Of a stretch of DNA of 21,773 nucleotides, positions 6,879-14,642 are shown piece by piece. The notes beneath the pieces were generated by a model. That model had not been told where the DNA came from. It saw only the letters and a program-made list of their open reading frames with translations, and searched no databases. Positions within the stretch are counted from its first letter, which is position 1, and every line of letters starts with the position of its first letter. The position numbers were made by a program, and so were the translations under genes. Source of the stretch: Actinomycetota bacterium (GTDB lineage Bacteria > Actinomycetota > Actinomycetes > Nanopelagicales > Nanopelagicaceae); the NCBI GenBank assembly GCA_009705185.1, contig WLCS01000003.1:1-21773 (forward strand), given 5' to 3'.

Positions 6879-8454
6879 GAGAACACTTCTACTCTTAATT
6901 ACTGCCATTTCAGTAATTTTTGCTCCCATGGCAATTGCTGCGGATATGCCACTTCTCAGCTGGGAACGAGGTAAGCAGCAAAACATTGTGTTGGGCGGAC
7001 TGAGCACTAATGCGGGCTGGAAGATTTACCTCACCGCACCAGGTCAAATAGATCGAGAATTTTCCCCAAGTGCACCAAACGCTGCCGGATATGTAGTTTT
7101 TTCTATCGACTTGCCCAACAATCTTCCACTTGGTGGTTACTCAGTAGAAGCACGTGCAAAGGGATCACCAGATACAACTGTTGCGGGTGTTAACCTCATT
7201 AAACGTAACTACTACACAATTTCATCCATTCCAACAGACTTACGGTTGTTGTTTACCTTGTACGCAATCATCATCTCCACTTTTGCAGTCATTCGCTCAC
7301 GAAAGTATGCATCGCTTGCTTTCACTCGAGATAAGAGCCATAAGCGCAGGAAAGATGAAGAATCTTCAGTGAGTCGAGTTCTTGGGGCGATTCAACCGTT
7401 TTATAGGTTTAGATCACGCCGACAAGATGAAATGGAAATTTCATTTCTTAAATTTGTTGCGCTCAAAGACGGAGAACCGTTACATAAGCTATCGCCGAAT
7501 ATTTGGGCTCTTGCACCATTTTTCACATTTGTTTTAGGTATCTACATGTCATACAGCATTCAGAACACTACGGTCATACCAAACGTTGCACTTGGCCTAA
7601 TAATTGCTATTGCTGTTATTGGTGCAGTTGATGCAATCTCCGGCGGAACCGCAGCGTTAGGATTTATTTTCGCTAGCTTAATCCTTGGTGACATCACCGG
7701 AATGCGTTCATTCCTTGCTGCCGCAGCATTTGTTATGGCATGGTGCTTGCCTTCAATGCTCGCATCTATGTACTTAGTCATTCTCAAAGTAGATTTCAAA
7801 GTTTATTTATCTAGACTTTCTGAGAACATCAAAGATGTACTTGCGCTCGTTTTATCAGCTCTGCTTGGTTCGGTTGCAGTTGTTATTTCCACAATTCTTA
7901 CCGATAGCTTGGTGATTAATATCCAGGGTAATAAATTTCTACGTTGGCCGCTTATGGCAATTGTGTTTGTTTTAATTATCGCCAAGAATTTAATGGAAAT
8001 TGCAATTGATCGCCGACGCATCAAACGCGAAATTGAAGTTGAGACTGAAGTTGAATCCATTATTCTTCAACGTTCGATGTCACAACCTATGACATTTACT
8101 TTAGCGACTGCCATTTTTGGAATTACTTATGTGTGGACTGAAAAGGCAAATCAATCACTGATTGCCACCTTGGTTATCTCTGCTCCCTTTTTCTTGAATT
8201 CCATTCACTTGCCTCGACTTGTCGGAGTTCGCTTTGCAAAGGCCCGTAGAAACCTCATGATTGAGGCGATAATTGTTGCTCTGCTCACGGTTGCCGTGTA
8301 TATCGGGGTTCAGTACCTTCCCATGTCTACCAGGGAAAAGGCGCAAGCCTTTATACTTCTAGGCTTAGTCCCAGTGTTGCTGCACTCTGTGTATTCGAGT
8401 CTGGTGGCCACTTCAGAGAAAAACAAGTTTGAGAAGGAAGAGGTTGAAGCGTGA
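6865..8454 (+). CDS. Polytopic membrane protein with exported N-terminal domain, possible assembly/export factor
   Basis: 529 aa, starting inside the 3' end of the peptidase gene (14-base overlap) with GAAGGG (6854-6859) 5 bases before ATG. A signal peptide (1-25, ending AIA) is followed by an extracytoplasmic beta-like domain (about 27-115), TM (about 126-143), a basic cytosolic loop (144-210), then roughly eight or nine further membrane helices from about residue 213 to the C-terminus. No transporter, ATPase or glycosyltransferase motif is recognisable. Being locked between a dedicated peptidase and a collagen-like secreted protein suggests a role in exporting or anchoring the surface proteins; this is inference from context. 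The family is unrecognised. Confidence 0.85.
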   Translation: MKKNKRTLLLLITAISVIFAPMAIAADMPLLSWERGKQQNIVLGGLSTNAGWKIYLTAPGQIDREFSPSAPNAAGYVVFSIDLPNNLPLGGYSVEARAKGSPDTTVAGVNLIKRNYYTISSIPTDLRLLFTLYAIIISTFAVIRSRKYASLAFTRDKSHKRRKDEESSVSRVLGAIQPFYRFRSRRQDEMEISFLKFVALKDGEPLHKLSPNIWALAPFFTFVLGIYMSYSIQNTTVIPNVALGLIIAIAVIGAVDAISGGTAALGFIFASLILGDITGMRSFLAAAAFVMAWCLPSMLASMYLVILKVDFKVYLSRLSENIKDVLALVLSALLGSVAVVISTILTDSLVINIQGNKFLRWPLMAIVFVLIIAKNLMEIAIDRRRIKREIEVETEVESIILQRSMSQPMTFTLATAIFGITYVWTEKANQSLIATLVISAPFFLNSIHLPRLVGVRFAKARRNLMIEAIIVALLTVAVYIGVQYLPMSTREKAQAFILLGLVPVLLHSVYSSLVATSEKNKFEKEEVEA

Positions 8455-9431
8455 AACTAAAACGTATAGTTATCGCACTTGTAATTTTTTCACTCTCTAG
8501 CATTGGAATTACTTATGCGGCGGGAACAGATACAAATGCAGTACAAAACTTTTTTCTTGGTGGTACAGATCTAGGTAATCCAAATTTAAATCAAGTTCTT
8601 GCGCTCTTAGTCGGACCGCAAGGTGTTCCTGGTCCAGCGGGAGTTGCCGGAGCCGATGGTTTTGTTGGCATGAATGGTCAAGATGGACAGAACGGTCTTG
8701 ATGGCGCACCAGGTGCAGTTGGACCACAAGGTCCAGCAGGTGCGGCGGGACCACAAGGTCCAGCAGGTGCACAAGGTCCAGCAGGTGCTAACGGTGTTTC
8801 GGTGGTAACTGTTGCGCTTCCTACAGGAAATACAAATTGTCCACTCGGTGGCGCAAAATTTACTGACGCAGCTGGAACGGTTACATATGCATGTAACGGA
8901 ACCGGCGATGGCGGCGGCGGATCCATCACTGCTACAACTCTTCCGGTTAATGATCCAAATTGCGTTAATGGTGGAACCAAATTTGAGGATGCACTTCATA
9001 ACGTCACATACGCGTGCAACGGCACAATGACCGAAGGAGCTCTTGGGCTAGGAAATCTAGCTCTCGCAGCTTGCGATACAGATGTGCATATTTCACTACA
9101 GACAGACTTTAATGGAACATATTTCTCGTTAGATAATGTTTCGCTTTCAAATGTAGATACAGCATGTACTGGAAGTAAATTAGATGTCTACATTCCAATT
9201 AAGACTTCGGGTACGAAGAAAGGCATTTCTGATCTCTATCGAGTAGATACGCCTGCTGATGTCATCAATTGCACAGTGAGCTCAGTGACAGTCAATAATG
9301 GAGTAATTGCTGTTACAGATTCGACTGCCACATGTAAAGTAAAGCGAACAGGTCAAACAATTACTTTGGCTGATATAAATCCACAAGATGTCGGCACAAA
9401 CGTAGGCGTTACATTGAGTTCTCGTGAGTAA
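8451..9431 (+). CDS. Secreted collagen-like protein with a C-terminal domain shared with the small secreted proteins
   Basis: 326 aa from GTG, overlapping the previous stop as GTGA; the purine run GAGGAAGAGG just upstream is the RBS. Signal peptide about 1-24 (TYAAG). Residues 55-114 are 20 uninterrupted Gly-X-Y triplets, mostly GPQ/GPA/GAQ. Then come two imperfect repeats with the pattern [23 protein letters not shown] (about 133-155 and 169-191), a Cys-Cys module that often follows bacterial collagen stretches. The C-terminal region (about 196-326) begins [16 protein letters not shown] and matches the block layout of the 4746 and 5522 proteins. Likely a trimeric stalk carrying a head related to the coat subunits, exported at the cell surface. 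There is no anchor motif. The GXY run is short for a stable triple helix without a trimerising domain. Confidence 0.9.
   Translation: MKLKRIVIALVIFSLSSIGITYAAGTDTNAVQNFFLGGTDLGNPNLNQVLALLVGPQGVPGPAGVAGADGFVGMNGQDGQNGLDGAPGAVGPQGPAGAAGPQGPAGAQGPAGANGVSVVTVALPTGNTNCPLGGAKFTDAAGTVTYACNGTGDGGGGSITATTLPVNDPNCVNGGTKFEDALHNVTYACNGTMTEGALGLGNLALAACDTDVHISLQTDFNGTYFSLDNVSLSNVDTACTGSKLDVYIPIKTSGTKKGISDLYRVDTPADVINCTVSSVTVNNGVIAVTDSTATCKVKRTGQTITLADINPQDVGTNVGVTLSSRE
8721..8788 (+). repeat. Direct DNA repeats inside the collagen-like region
   Basis: A 23-base unit occurs at 8721-8743 and again, identical, at 8748-8770. Its last 18 bases occur a third time at 8771-8788. They encode [12 protein letters not shown] triplets. 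Identity at the DNA level, not only in protein, suggests recent slippage or recombination and possible length variation. Confidence 0.85.
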
Positions 9432-10008
9432 AAAAGTAGCGCCCGTTGAGGCACCGGTAATTACAAAACTTCCGCTTCCTAACTCGGATAATGCCCTTGT
9501 AATTGATCTCCCTGATGGACAAAAGCTTGTTGTAGGAAAGATGGCAACTGGAACGGTAATCGAAGTTGCAACATGGCGAGGTACCGGTCGCCCGGATTCC
9601 AGAACTACACGATTAATGCTCGGAATTAGTGCGCAGGATGCGACTAATGTTTCCGAAAATCAGACAGAGACACCTGCGCAGGCTGCCAAAGTTACTCCCA
9701 TTGATACATTGAAATCACTGTGGCCAAACTTGATACTGAAAATCAAGGAAATGACCTCCAAAGTTCGCAAGATTGGAAAGTCAAAAGCCAGATTGGAATC
9801 GAATTCTAAGGAATCAGCCAATTCTTCTGATGTAACAGTAAGAAACGATAATGCAAATGATGAAGTTCAGGCTTGGCTCGACTCCATAATTCAAAGAAGT
9901 GAGAGTAAAGCTGGGGTAAAATTAGAACCGAAAGCTTCGGCTACTAAAAAGGCCTCATCCACCAAGAAAACCAAAAAGAAAACTACAGTCACTAGGAGAT
10001 CTAAATGA
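9424..10008 (+). CDS. Cytosolic protein with Lys-rich tail, unknown function
   Basis: 194 aa from GTG, starting 8 bases before the end of the collagen-like gene. No signal peptide or membrane helix is visible. Residues about 20-70 look like a small beta domain ([26 protein letters not shown]). Residues 90-165 are polar with helical stretches. The last 30 residues are Lys/Ser/Thr/Ala-rich ([20 protein letters not shown]), like the basic tails of some DNA-, RNA- or membrane-binding proteins. It is translationally coupled to its neighbours, so it presumably serves the export system, for example as a regulator or cytosolic adaptor. I do not recognise the family. Confidence 0.8.
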   Translation: MSKKVAPVEAPVITKLPLPNSDNALVIDLPDGQKLVVGKMATGTVIEVATWRGTGRPDSRTTRLMLGISAQDATNVSENQTETPAQAAKVTPIDTLKSLWPNLILKIKEMTSKVRKIGKSKARLESNSKESANSSDVTVRNDNANDEVQAWLDSIIQRSESKAGVKLEPKASATKKASSTKKTKKKTTVTRRSK

Positions 10009-10361
10009 GTTCGACAATCAAGCGCCTCATCGCTGTAGTAATTGTTTTGGGGTTAATCGGAGGTTTTGGAATTCGGATTGGACACCCTCAGTCTGGTCTT
10101 TCGACTGCACTGGGATCAGCTTCATCAAGCGTTGTAATTTATAAGGCGACAAATAAGCTTTCAGTAGGATCAAAGTATTTTGGGGCCAACGATGTGAAAG
10201 ATCTTTCCCCATTTCTTGGCGAAGTAACTGAAGTCGGCAAGGATTACTACACAGTGAAGAACGGGAAATTCCTAGAGAGAGTTACGAAGAAGCAAACACG
10301 CGGCAAAATGCTCGTGGTTATTCCTTTCTTCGGTTATCCACTTAATCTTGTAGGACTTTAA
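10005..10361 (+). CDS. Small membrane-anchored protein resembling a signal peptidase lacking catalytic residues
   Basis: 118 aa; its ATG overlaps the previous stop (ATGA) with AGGAG just upstream. One N-terminal TM (about 6-24) is followed by an extracytoplasmic part. Its tail, GEVTEVGKDYYTVKNGKF followed by RGKMLVVIPFFGYPLNL, parallels the end of the operon's own peptidase (HRII...WVMKGDNN then LGIVFFVIPLVGKFL). There is no SMxP serine, no catalytic His or Lys and no GDNN. It may be a degenerate signal-peptidase-fold protein acting as partner or chaperone. The similarity is short and judged by eye. It is the last gene of the overlapping series. Confidence 0.75.
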   Translation: MSSTIKRLIAVVIVLGLIGGFGIRIGHPQSGLSTALGSASSSVVIYKATNKLSVGSKYFGANDVKDLSPFLGEVTEVGKDYYTVKNGKFLERVTKKQTRGKMLVVIPFFGYPLNLVGL

Positions 10362-10367
10362 TCCCCG

Positions 10368-11267
10368 TTGGCTTCTGCTTCATCCACTCGTAAGTGGGTT
10401 CCCTCTTACATCATCCTTGGAATCACATGGGGATGCTCATTCATTTTCATCAAAATGGGTCTTGAATTCCTGACACCATTTGGAGTCGCGTTTGTTCGCT
10501 GCACTCTAGGTGCAATCACGCTATTAACAATTGCAAAGCTTCGCGGTATCACATTGCCCACCGATCGAAAAGCAAGATTACATATTTGGGTAGTTTCAAT
10601 TCTTCTCAATGTCATCCCAGGAATTTTCTTTGCACTAGCTGAAACAGCTATTACATCTGTGCTTGCGGGAATCATTAATGCCGTTACTCCGCTTATGACT
10701 TTGATTGCAATTCTTCTTGTCAACCGAGATGAAAAACCTAAGCCATTCCAAGTAACCGGATTGCTGATTGGCTTCTTTGGAGTATTTACAGTGCTCGGTG
10801 CTTGGAAAGGCTTTGGAGATAATCCGCTCTGGGCAATTCTTGTAATGCTCTCGGCAGTCACTTGTTACGGAATTTCATTTCCTTACACTCGAAAATATGT
10901 GATGCCATATCAATTGAAGCCAGAGTCCATTGTCTCCTTGCAGCTTCTTTACGCATCACTCACACTATTGCCTCTTTATTTATTCGACGGAATCGCTAAA
11001 GATGAATACCGAGTTGCTCCGGTGCTTGGCATGTTGGCTCTGGGTGTATTTGGAAGTGGCTTTGCCTATCTCTGGAATTTCACTGTTATGGAACATGCAG
11101 GAAGCGCTATAGCTAGCTCGGTTACATACTTAACACCGGTGGTTGCAATCATTGTGGGCGTAATTTTCCTCAATGAGCAAATCACATGGAACGAACCACT
11201 AGGCGCGCTCATCGTTTTGTTGGGTGCAGCAATTGCTCAAGAACGCATCAAGCTAAAGAAGAGTTAG
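10368..11267 (+). CDS. DMT-superfamily (EamA) membrane transporter
   Basis: 299 aa from TTG, 6 bases after the preceding stop. A start further in would destroy TM1 (YIILGITWGCSFIFIKMGL), so TTG is accepted although no strong RBS is seen. About ten hydrophobic helices form two EamA repeats; the first carries the typical WGCSFIFIK...PFGVAFVRC start and the second ends in SAIASSVTYLTPVVAIIVGVIFLNEQ, the classic last-repeat signature. Family members export amino acids or metabolites across the cytoplasmic membrane; the substrate cannot be told. It may be read through from the export operon but probably has no functional link to it. Its stop codon overlaps that of the convergent transporter gene by 4 bases. 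Confidence 0.9.
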   Translation: MASASSTRKWVPSYIILGITWGCSFIFIKMGLEFLTPFGVAFVRCTLGAITLLTIAKLRGITLPTDRKARLHIWVVSILLNVIPGIFFALAETAITSVLAGIINAVTPLMTLIAILLVNRDEKPKPFQVTGLLIGFFGVFTVLGAWKGFGDNPLWAILVMLSAVTCYGISFPYTRKYVMPYQLKPESIVSLQLLYASLTLLPLYLFDGIAKDEYRVAPVLGMLALGVFGSGFAYLWNFTVMEHAGSAIASSVTYLTPVVAIIVGVIFLNEQITWNEPLGALIVLLGAAIAQERIKLKKS

Positions 11268-12451
11268 TCGATCTTCCATCCGTCTTTAATTGGACCTAAA
11301 TCAATTCCTGCAGCTGCGTGATCAGTATTTTCACCGCGTGCCATCTGTGCGGCGTGTGCCGAATTATGCCAACGCTCTTCAATGCGGCCAAAGCGCCATA
11401 AGAGCAACGCAACCGTCCAGACCACAACGAATGCTCCGACAATAAAGTAGCCGGCAGAATTCAAATTAAATGCCAAAGCGTAATCCCAGAATCCACCGGT
11501 GAGATTGAGTTGATTTGCAATCACTTGGCAGATTTCTAATCCACCTACGAAGAGAGCAACAGCTACTGACAATCCTGTAATGATGATGTTGTAGTAGACC
11601 TTACGAACTGGTTTAGAAAAAGCCCAACCGTATGCAAAGTTCATAAATGAACCATCAATGGTGTCGAGCAAACTCATTCCACCAGCAAAAAATAGCGGAA
11701 GAGAAATAATTGCCCACCAAGGTAGGCCCGCGATTACCGAGGATCCAGCAAGTACAAGCAGACCAATTTCTGTTGCGGTATCAAAACCTAATCCGAAGAG
11801 AATTCCAAGCGGATACATTTTCCAACTTGCATCGATACGTCGAGCAATTGGCCCGAAGAATCGCATAAGCAAGCCACGAGAGTTTAAGTGCTTTTCGAGC
11901 TCTTCCTCGTTGTAAGCACCTTTGCGCATTTGAATGAAGACGCCAACTATTGAAAGCAAAATCATTAAATTAAGAATTGCAATCAGCATCAAGAATGTTC
12001 CTGAAACTGTTGTTCCAATAAGTCCGGTGTAGTGATGAAGTTGTGAATCTTCATCCTTCAGTTGGCTTCCAACTGCCTTAATTCCGAAGTTCAATAAAAT
12101 CGCAAGAGCAGCGACGACTGACGAGTGTCCAAGAGAGAAGAAGAAACCAACGGCAAGTGGGCGCTTACCTTCGGACATTAATTTTCGCGTTGTGTTATCA
12201 ATAGCGCTGATGTGATCTGCATCGAATGCATGGCGCATTCCAAGTGTGTATGCCAGTGCAGCTGTTCCCCAACCAAAGAGAGATCCGTCAGCTAATTCGT
12301 AGTTTCCACTCGTTGCTTTCCACATAAGTAGAGCGCCCGAGATGTGTAGGAAGGCGATAAATCCGAACATCAGAGCCATACGGCGCCATTCATCGGCTGT
12401 CAGGCGTTGGCGCAGGGGAACGCGCGGGATATCGCGGACAACGTCGTTCAT
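11264..12451 (-). CDS. NiCoT-family nickel/cobalt transporter (HoxN/NixA type)
   Basis: 395 aa, polytopic. The NiCoT signature in TM2 is present as RHAFDADHI (His74-x4-Asp79-His80), followed by FFSLGHSSVV (about 104-113) and LGFDTATEIGLL, both family-typical. These secondary transporters take up Ni2+ and/or Co2+ at high affinity. Length is somewhat above the common 330-380. A Shine-Dalgarno-like GGAGAGGG lies upstream of ATG. A near-perfect palindrome like the Streptomyces Nur box sits about 40 bases upstream, suggesting nickel-responsive repression. No cobalamin riboswitch is visible, which favours nickel over cobalt, though no urease, Ni-SOD or hydrogenase gene is in view. The stop overlaps the EamA gene's stop (TTAG). 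Confidence 0.93.
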   Translation of the reverse strand: MNDVVRDIPRVPLRQRLTADEWRRMALMFGFIAFLHISGALLMWKATSGNYELADGSLFGWGTAALAYTLGMRHAFDADHISAIDNTTRKLMSEGKRPLAVGFFFSLGHSSVVAALAILLNFGIKAVGSQLKDEDSQLHHYTGLIGTTVSGTFLMLIAILNLMILLSIVGVFIQMRKGAYNEEELEKHLNSRGLLMRFFGPIARRIDASWKMYPLGILFGLGFDTATEIGLLVLAGSSVIAGLPWWAIISLPLFFAGGMSLLDTIDGSFMNFAYGWAFSKPVRKVYYNIIITGLSVAVALFVGGLEICQVIANQLNLTGGFWDYALAFNLNSAGYFIVGAFVVVWTVALLLWRFGRIEERWHNSAHAAQMARGENTDHAAAGIDLGPIKDGWKID

Positions 12452-12489
12452 GGGAGCCCTCTCCGGCCTGGATGTGCAAGATCTACTAG

Positions 12490-12506
12490 ATGCAAATCAT
12501 TTGCAA
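12490..12506. promoter_or_regulatory. Nur-box-like operator upstream of the nickel/cobalt transporter
   Basis: ATGCAA-ATCAT-TTGCAA; the core TGCAAATCATTTGCA (12491-12505) is a perfect 7-1-7 palindrome. It fits 11 of 12 positions of TTGCAA-N5-TTGCAA, the motif I recall for Streptomyces Nur (nickel-sensing Fur family), and the 7-1-7 geometry of Fur/Zur sites generally. It lies 38-54 bases upstream of the transporter ATG. A minus-strand TACTAT (12514-12519) could be a -10 that places it just downstream of the start point. It could also affect the divergent TPR gene. Confidence 0.6.
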
Positions 12507-12607
12507 GAAGGAAATAGTAATCGAGAATTTACAGGCGAGCCACCTGAAATATCCGCCCCTTGGCCAGCGTTAGGTCTAAAGTGCAGGAATCTGCCAGGGC
12601 GAGTTAC

Positions 12608-12614
12608 GGGGAGG
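12608..12614 (+). promoter_or_regulatory. Strong Shine-Dalgarno deciding a GTG start
   Basis: GGGGAGG lies 6 bases before GTG at 12621. The open frame extends to 12342, inside the divergent transporter gene, but upstream starts have no such site. Confidence 0.75.
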
Positions 12615-12620
12615 TCACTT

Positions 12621-13592
12621 GTGAGCGATGAAGATGGCCAGGACGAGCTAGTTACCGAAGAAATGCTCTGGGATCGAATCCCAGAGGTGCAAGGCGAAGA
12701 ACGAGCAAATACTTATTACGAACTTTCTGCGCGAATTTTTGCACGCGGTCAATATGACGAAGCGCTCGCGCTCGCAGAAACTGCGCGCGATATTTTCTCT
12801 GAACTCGGAGCTGCTGCACCCAGTGAAGGTCTTGCGCAGGCGTATTCAGCAATTGGTTACAACTTAAATCAACTCAAGCGCATGGACGAAGCAGCAACAG
12901 CAATGAGTAAAGCTGTTGCCATCTTGCGCGAGAACAAATCTCCCATTGCACTTGAACTTGCTTGCACATTGGGCGAGTGGTGGTACTCATCAAAGAATTA
13001 TGAAAAAGTAATTGAAACCATGTACGAGTGCTCGCAAGAACACCTTGTAGACGGAAACACCATTGGTGCAGCAAATGACATGCACCTTATTGGTTGTGCA
13101 CAACGAGAACTTAAGAATTACAACGAAGCAATTATTTGTTTCCAAGAGGCGCGCAAGATGTTTAAGCTTGAGAAAGAGGTAATCCACATCGCTCGCTGTG
13201 ATCAGAAGATTGCATCATGTTATGTCGAAATCGGCGAAGGTGAAAAAGCTCTTGAATCAGCGCGCAGAGCAATCGATGTATTCGAAACTGCCCACGATCA
13301 CCAACGTGAAACTTTCGCATTATTTGAGTTTGGAAAGGCCGAAATTCTCTTAGGAAAGCTAGAAGATGGCCTATCAACTCTCGATGGCGTTCTGCAAATT
13401 ATTGCTGAAGATGAACCGAAGGATTTCGAATTCATTCTAGATATCGAAACACGAATGGTTGCAGTGATGCGCCAGTTGGGTCGAATCGATGAGGCAAATG
13501 AAGTAGAGCGCCGTCTTAATTCAGTGCGCGAAGCGTTAAAAAGTGATGACGAGCCAAACCAAGATGGATTCTTGCCAAAAGTAGAGAGCTAA
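12621..13592 (+). CDS. Tetratricopeptide-repeat protein
   Basis: 323 aa from the GTG with a strong RBS. An acidic N-terminus is followed by about six helical TPR-like units: ANTYYELSARIFARGQYDEALALAETARDIF, AYSAIGYNLNQLKRMDEAATAMSKAVAIL, then units with YEKVIETMYE, YNEAIICFQEARKMF, EKALESARRAIDVF and LEDGLSTLDGVL. There is no signal peptide or membrane helix, so it is a cytosolic scaffold. Partners are unknown. It is divergent from the nickel transporter across 169 bases that hold the Nur-like box and this RBS. Its stop overlaps that of the convergent methyltransferase by 4 bases (CTAA). Confidence 0.88.
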   Translation: MSDEDGQDELVTEEMLWDRIPEVQGEERANTYYELSARIFARGQYDEALALAETARDIFSELGAAAPSEGLAQAYSAIGYNLNQLKRMDEAATAMSKAVAILRENKSPIALELACTLGEWWYSSKNYEKVIETMYECSQEHLVDGNTIGAANDMHLIGCAQRELKNYNEAIICFQEARKMFKLEKEVIHIARCDQKIASCYVEIGEGEKALESARRAIDVFETAHDHQRETFALFEFGKAEILLGKLEDGLSTLDGVLQIIAEDEPKDFEFILDIETRMVAVMRQLGRIDEANEVERRLNSVREALKSDDEPNQDGFLPKVES

Positions 13593-14239
13593 GACTTACG
13601 AGGTAAGTGTTGCAAGGCCCAGTGGTACATGGCGATGGCGCCAGCTGCAGATGCGTTCATTGATCTTGTAGAACCGTATTGCTCGATTGCATACAGAACT
13701 TCGCAGACTTCAATGCCCTCATCTGACATTCCTGCACCTTCTTGGCCAAATAAAAGTACACATTTTTCAGGAAGCGCTGAGCCCTCTAAGTGTTTTGAAC
13801 TTGGTACGTTATCAATACCAATGATTGGCACTTCATTCTCTTTGCACCACTGGGCAAACTCGGCAACCGTTGGGTGATGTTTAACTGTCAAATATCTATC
13901 CGTAACCATTGCTCCGCGTTTATTCCAATCGCGCTTTCCAATGATGTGGACCATCGAAACATTGAACGCATTCGCAGTGCGAACGACTGAACCAATATTT
14001 AAATCATGTTGCCAATTCTCAATTGCTATTTGTAATTTATGTCTCTTTGAATCTAAATCAGCGACAATCGCTTCTACTGTCCAATAACGATAATGATCGA
14101 GAACATTTCTTCGATCGCCATTTTCAAGTAATTGTGGGTCGAATTGGGGACCAGTAGGCCAGGGCTTCTCATGTGGGCCAACTCCTACAACTGGAAAAAA
14201 TTCTCCTGGTCCTATGACGGCGGGAGTATTGATTTCCAT
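13589..14239 (-). CDS. SpoU/TrmH-family RNA 2'-O-methyltransferase
   Basis: 216 aa. The three SPOUT motifs are present in order: NIGSVVRTANAF (81-92, motif 1 with the catalytic-type Arg87), VLLFGQEGAGMS (161-172, AdoMet-binding knot) and AIEQYGSTRSMNASAAGAIAMY (from 184, motif 3). The first 60 residues are an extension without an obvious L30e-type RNA-binding domain. It methylates a ribose 2'-OH in tRNA or rRNA; the target nucleotide cannot be read from sequence. The start is supported by a TANNNT box 6 bases upstream. Confidence 0.93.
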   Translation of the reverse strand: MEINTPAVIGPGEFFPVVGVGPHEKPWPTGPQFDPQLLENGDRRNVLDHYRYWTVEAIVADLDSKRHKLQIAIENWQHDLNIGSVVRTANAFNVSMVHIIGKRDWNKRGAMVTDRYLTVKHHPTVAEFAQWCKENEVPIIGIDNVPSSKHLEGSALPEKCVLLFGQEGAGMSDEGIEVCEVLYAIEQYGSTRSMNASAAGAIAMYHWALQHLPRKS

Positions 14240-14245
14240 GGTTGC

Positions 14246-14251
14246 ACTCTA
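14246..14251 (-). promoter_or_regulatory. -10 element of leaderless promoter (SpoU methyltransferase)
   Basis: TAGAGT on the minus strand, 6 bases before ATG at 14239. A TTGGTA lies 18 bases further up (14270-14275) as a possible -35. Confidence 0.6.
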
Positions 14252-14284
14252 AACTTAACTCACCATAATTACCAAGGAGCCAGA

Positions 14285-14635
14285 ATGAACGCCATCTACA
14301 ACGTAGCTTTCGGAATTCACATTATCTGCGTCATTGCGATATTGGCTCTGTTGTTGCTACAGGTAAAGAAGAGCCCTCGCACCCTTAATCCAGGTGTTGT
14401 ACACGCAACGTTAACTGCACTCATTGCAGGATTAGTTATGGTCGGGCTGTTTACAAAGGTGCATCCTGATGAGGTTGCAAATCATACAAAATTTGGAGTT
14501 AAGGGTTTGGTAATCGCAGTCATTCTTACTCTTGGCTATAAGAATGTTAAGAAACCAGTTCTCAGTAAGAATGTTTGGGCCAGCATGCTTGGGCTTACAG
14601 TTCTTAATGTATTAATCGCAAGCTTCTGGTCTTAA
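14285..14635 (+). CDS. Small four-helix membrane protein, unknown function
   Basis: 116 aa from ATG 14285, with AAGGAG (14274-14279) 5 bases upstream. The frame is open further left into the divergent methyltransferase gene, but the RBS fixes the start. Four hydrophobic helices (about 5-25, 37-55, 69-85, 95-114) are separated by short basic loops (KKSPR, YKNVKK). No motif is recognised. A possible promoter TTGCAC-N16-CATAAT (14242-14269) overlaps the divergent leaderless promoter. The next gene begins 7 bases after its stop, so the two probably share a transcript. Confidence 0.82.
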   Translation: MNAIYNVAFGIHIICVIAILALLLLQVKKSPRTLNPGVVHATLTALIAGLVMVGLFTKVHPDEVANHTKFGVKGLVIAVILTLGYKNVKKPVLSKNVWASMLGLTVLNVLIASFWS

Positions 14636-14642
14636 TCAAAGA

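Noticed and set aside
8721..8788. CRISPR-like repeat
   Set aside because: The repeats are adjacent in-frame coding repeats for Gly-X-Y triplets, with no unique spacers.
8509..8999. Several minus-strand frames opposite the collagen-like gene
   Set aside because: Periodic antisense of GXY codons; no plausible starts and no protein-like composition.
10368..11267. EamA transporter as sixth member of the secretion system
   Set aside because: It follows by only 6 bases, but the coupling overlaps stop before it and the family is a generic metabolite exporter.
12342..12620. Upstream extension of the TPR reading frame
   Set aside because: It runs through the divergent transporter gene and the Nur-like box; a strong SD sits 6 bases before GTG 12621.
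12452..12620. Cobalamin riboswitch upstream of the NiCoT gene
   Set aside because: No B12-box-like conserved core is seen and the 118 bases between the TPR RBS side and the operator are too short and unstructured.
14132..14284. Upstream extension of the 4-TM protein
   Set aside because: It overlaps the methyltransferase gene in antisense; AAGGAG fixes the ATG at 14285.
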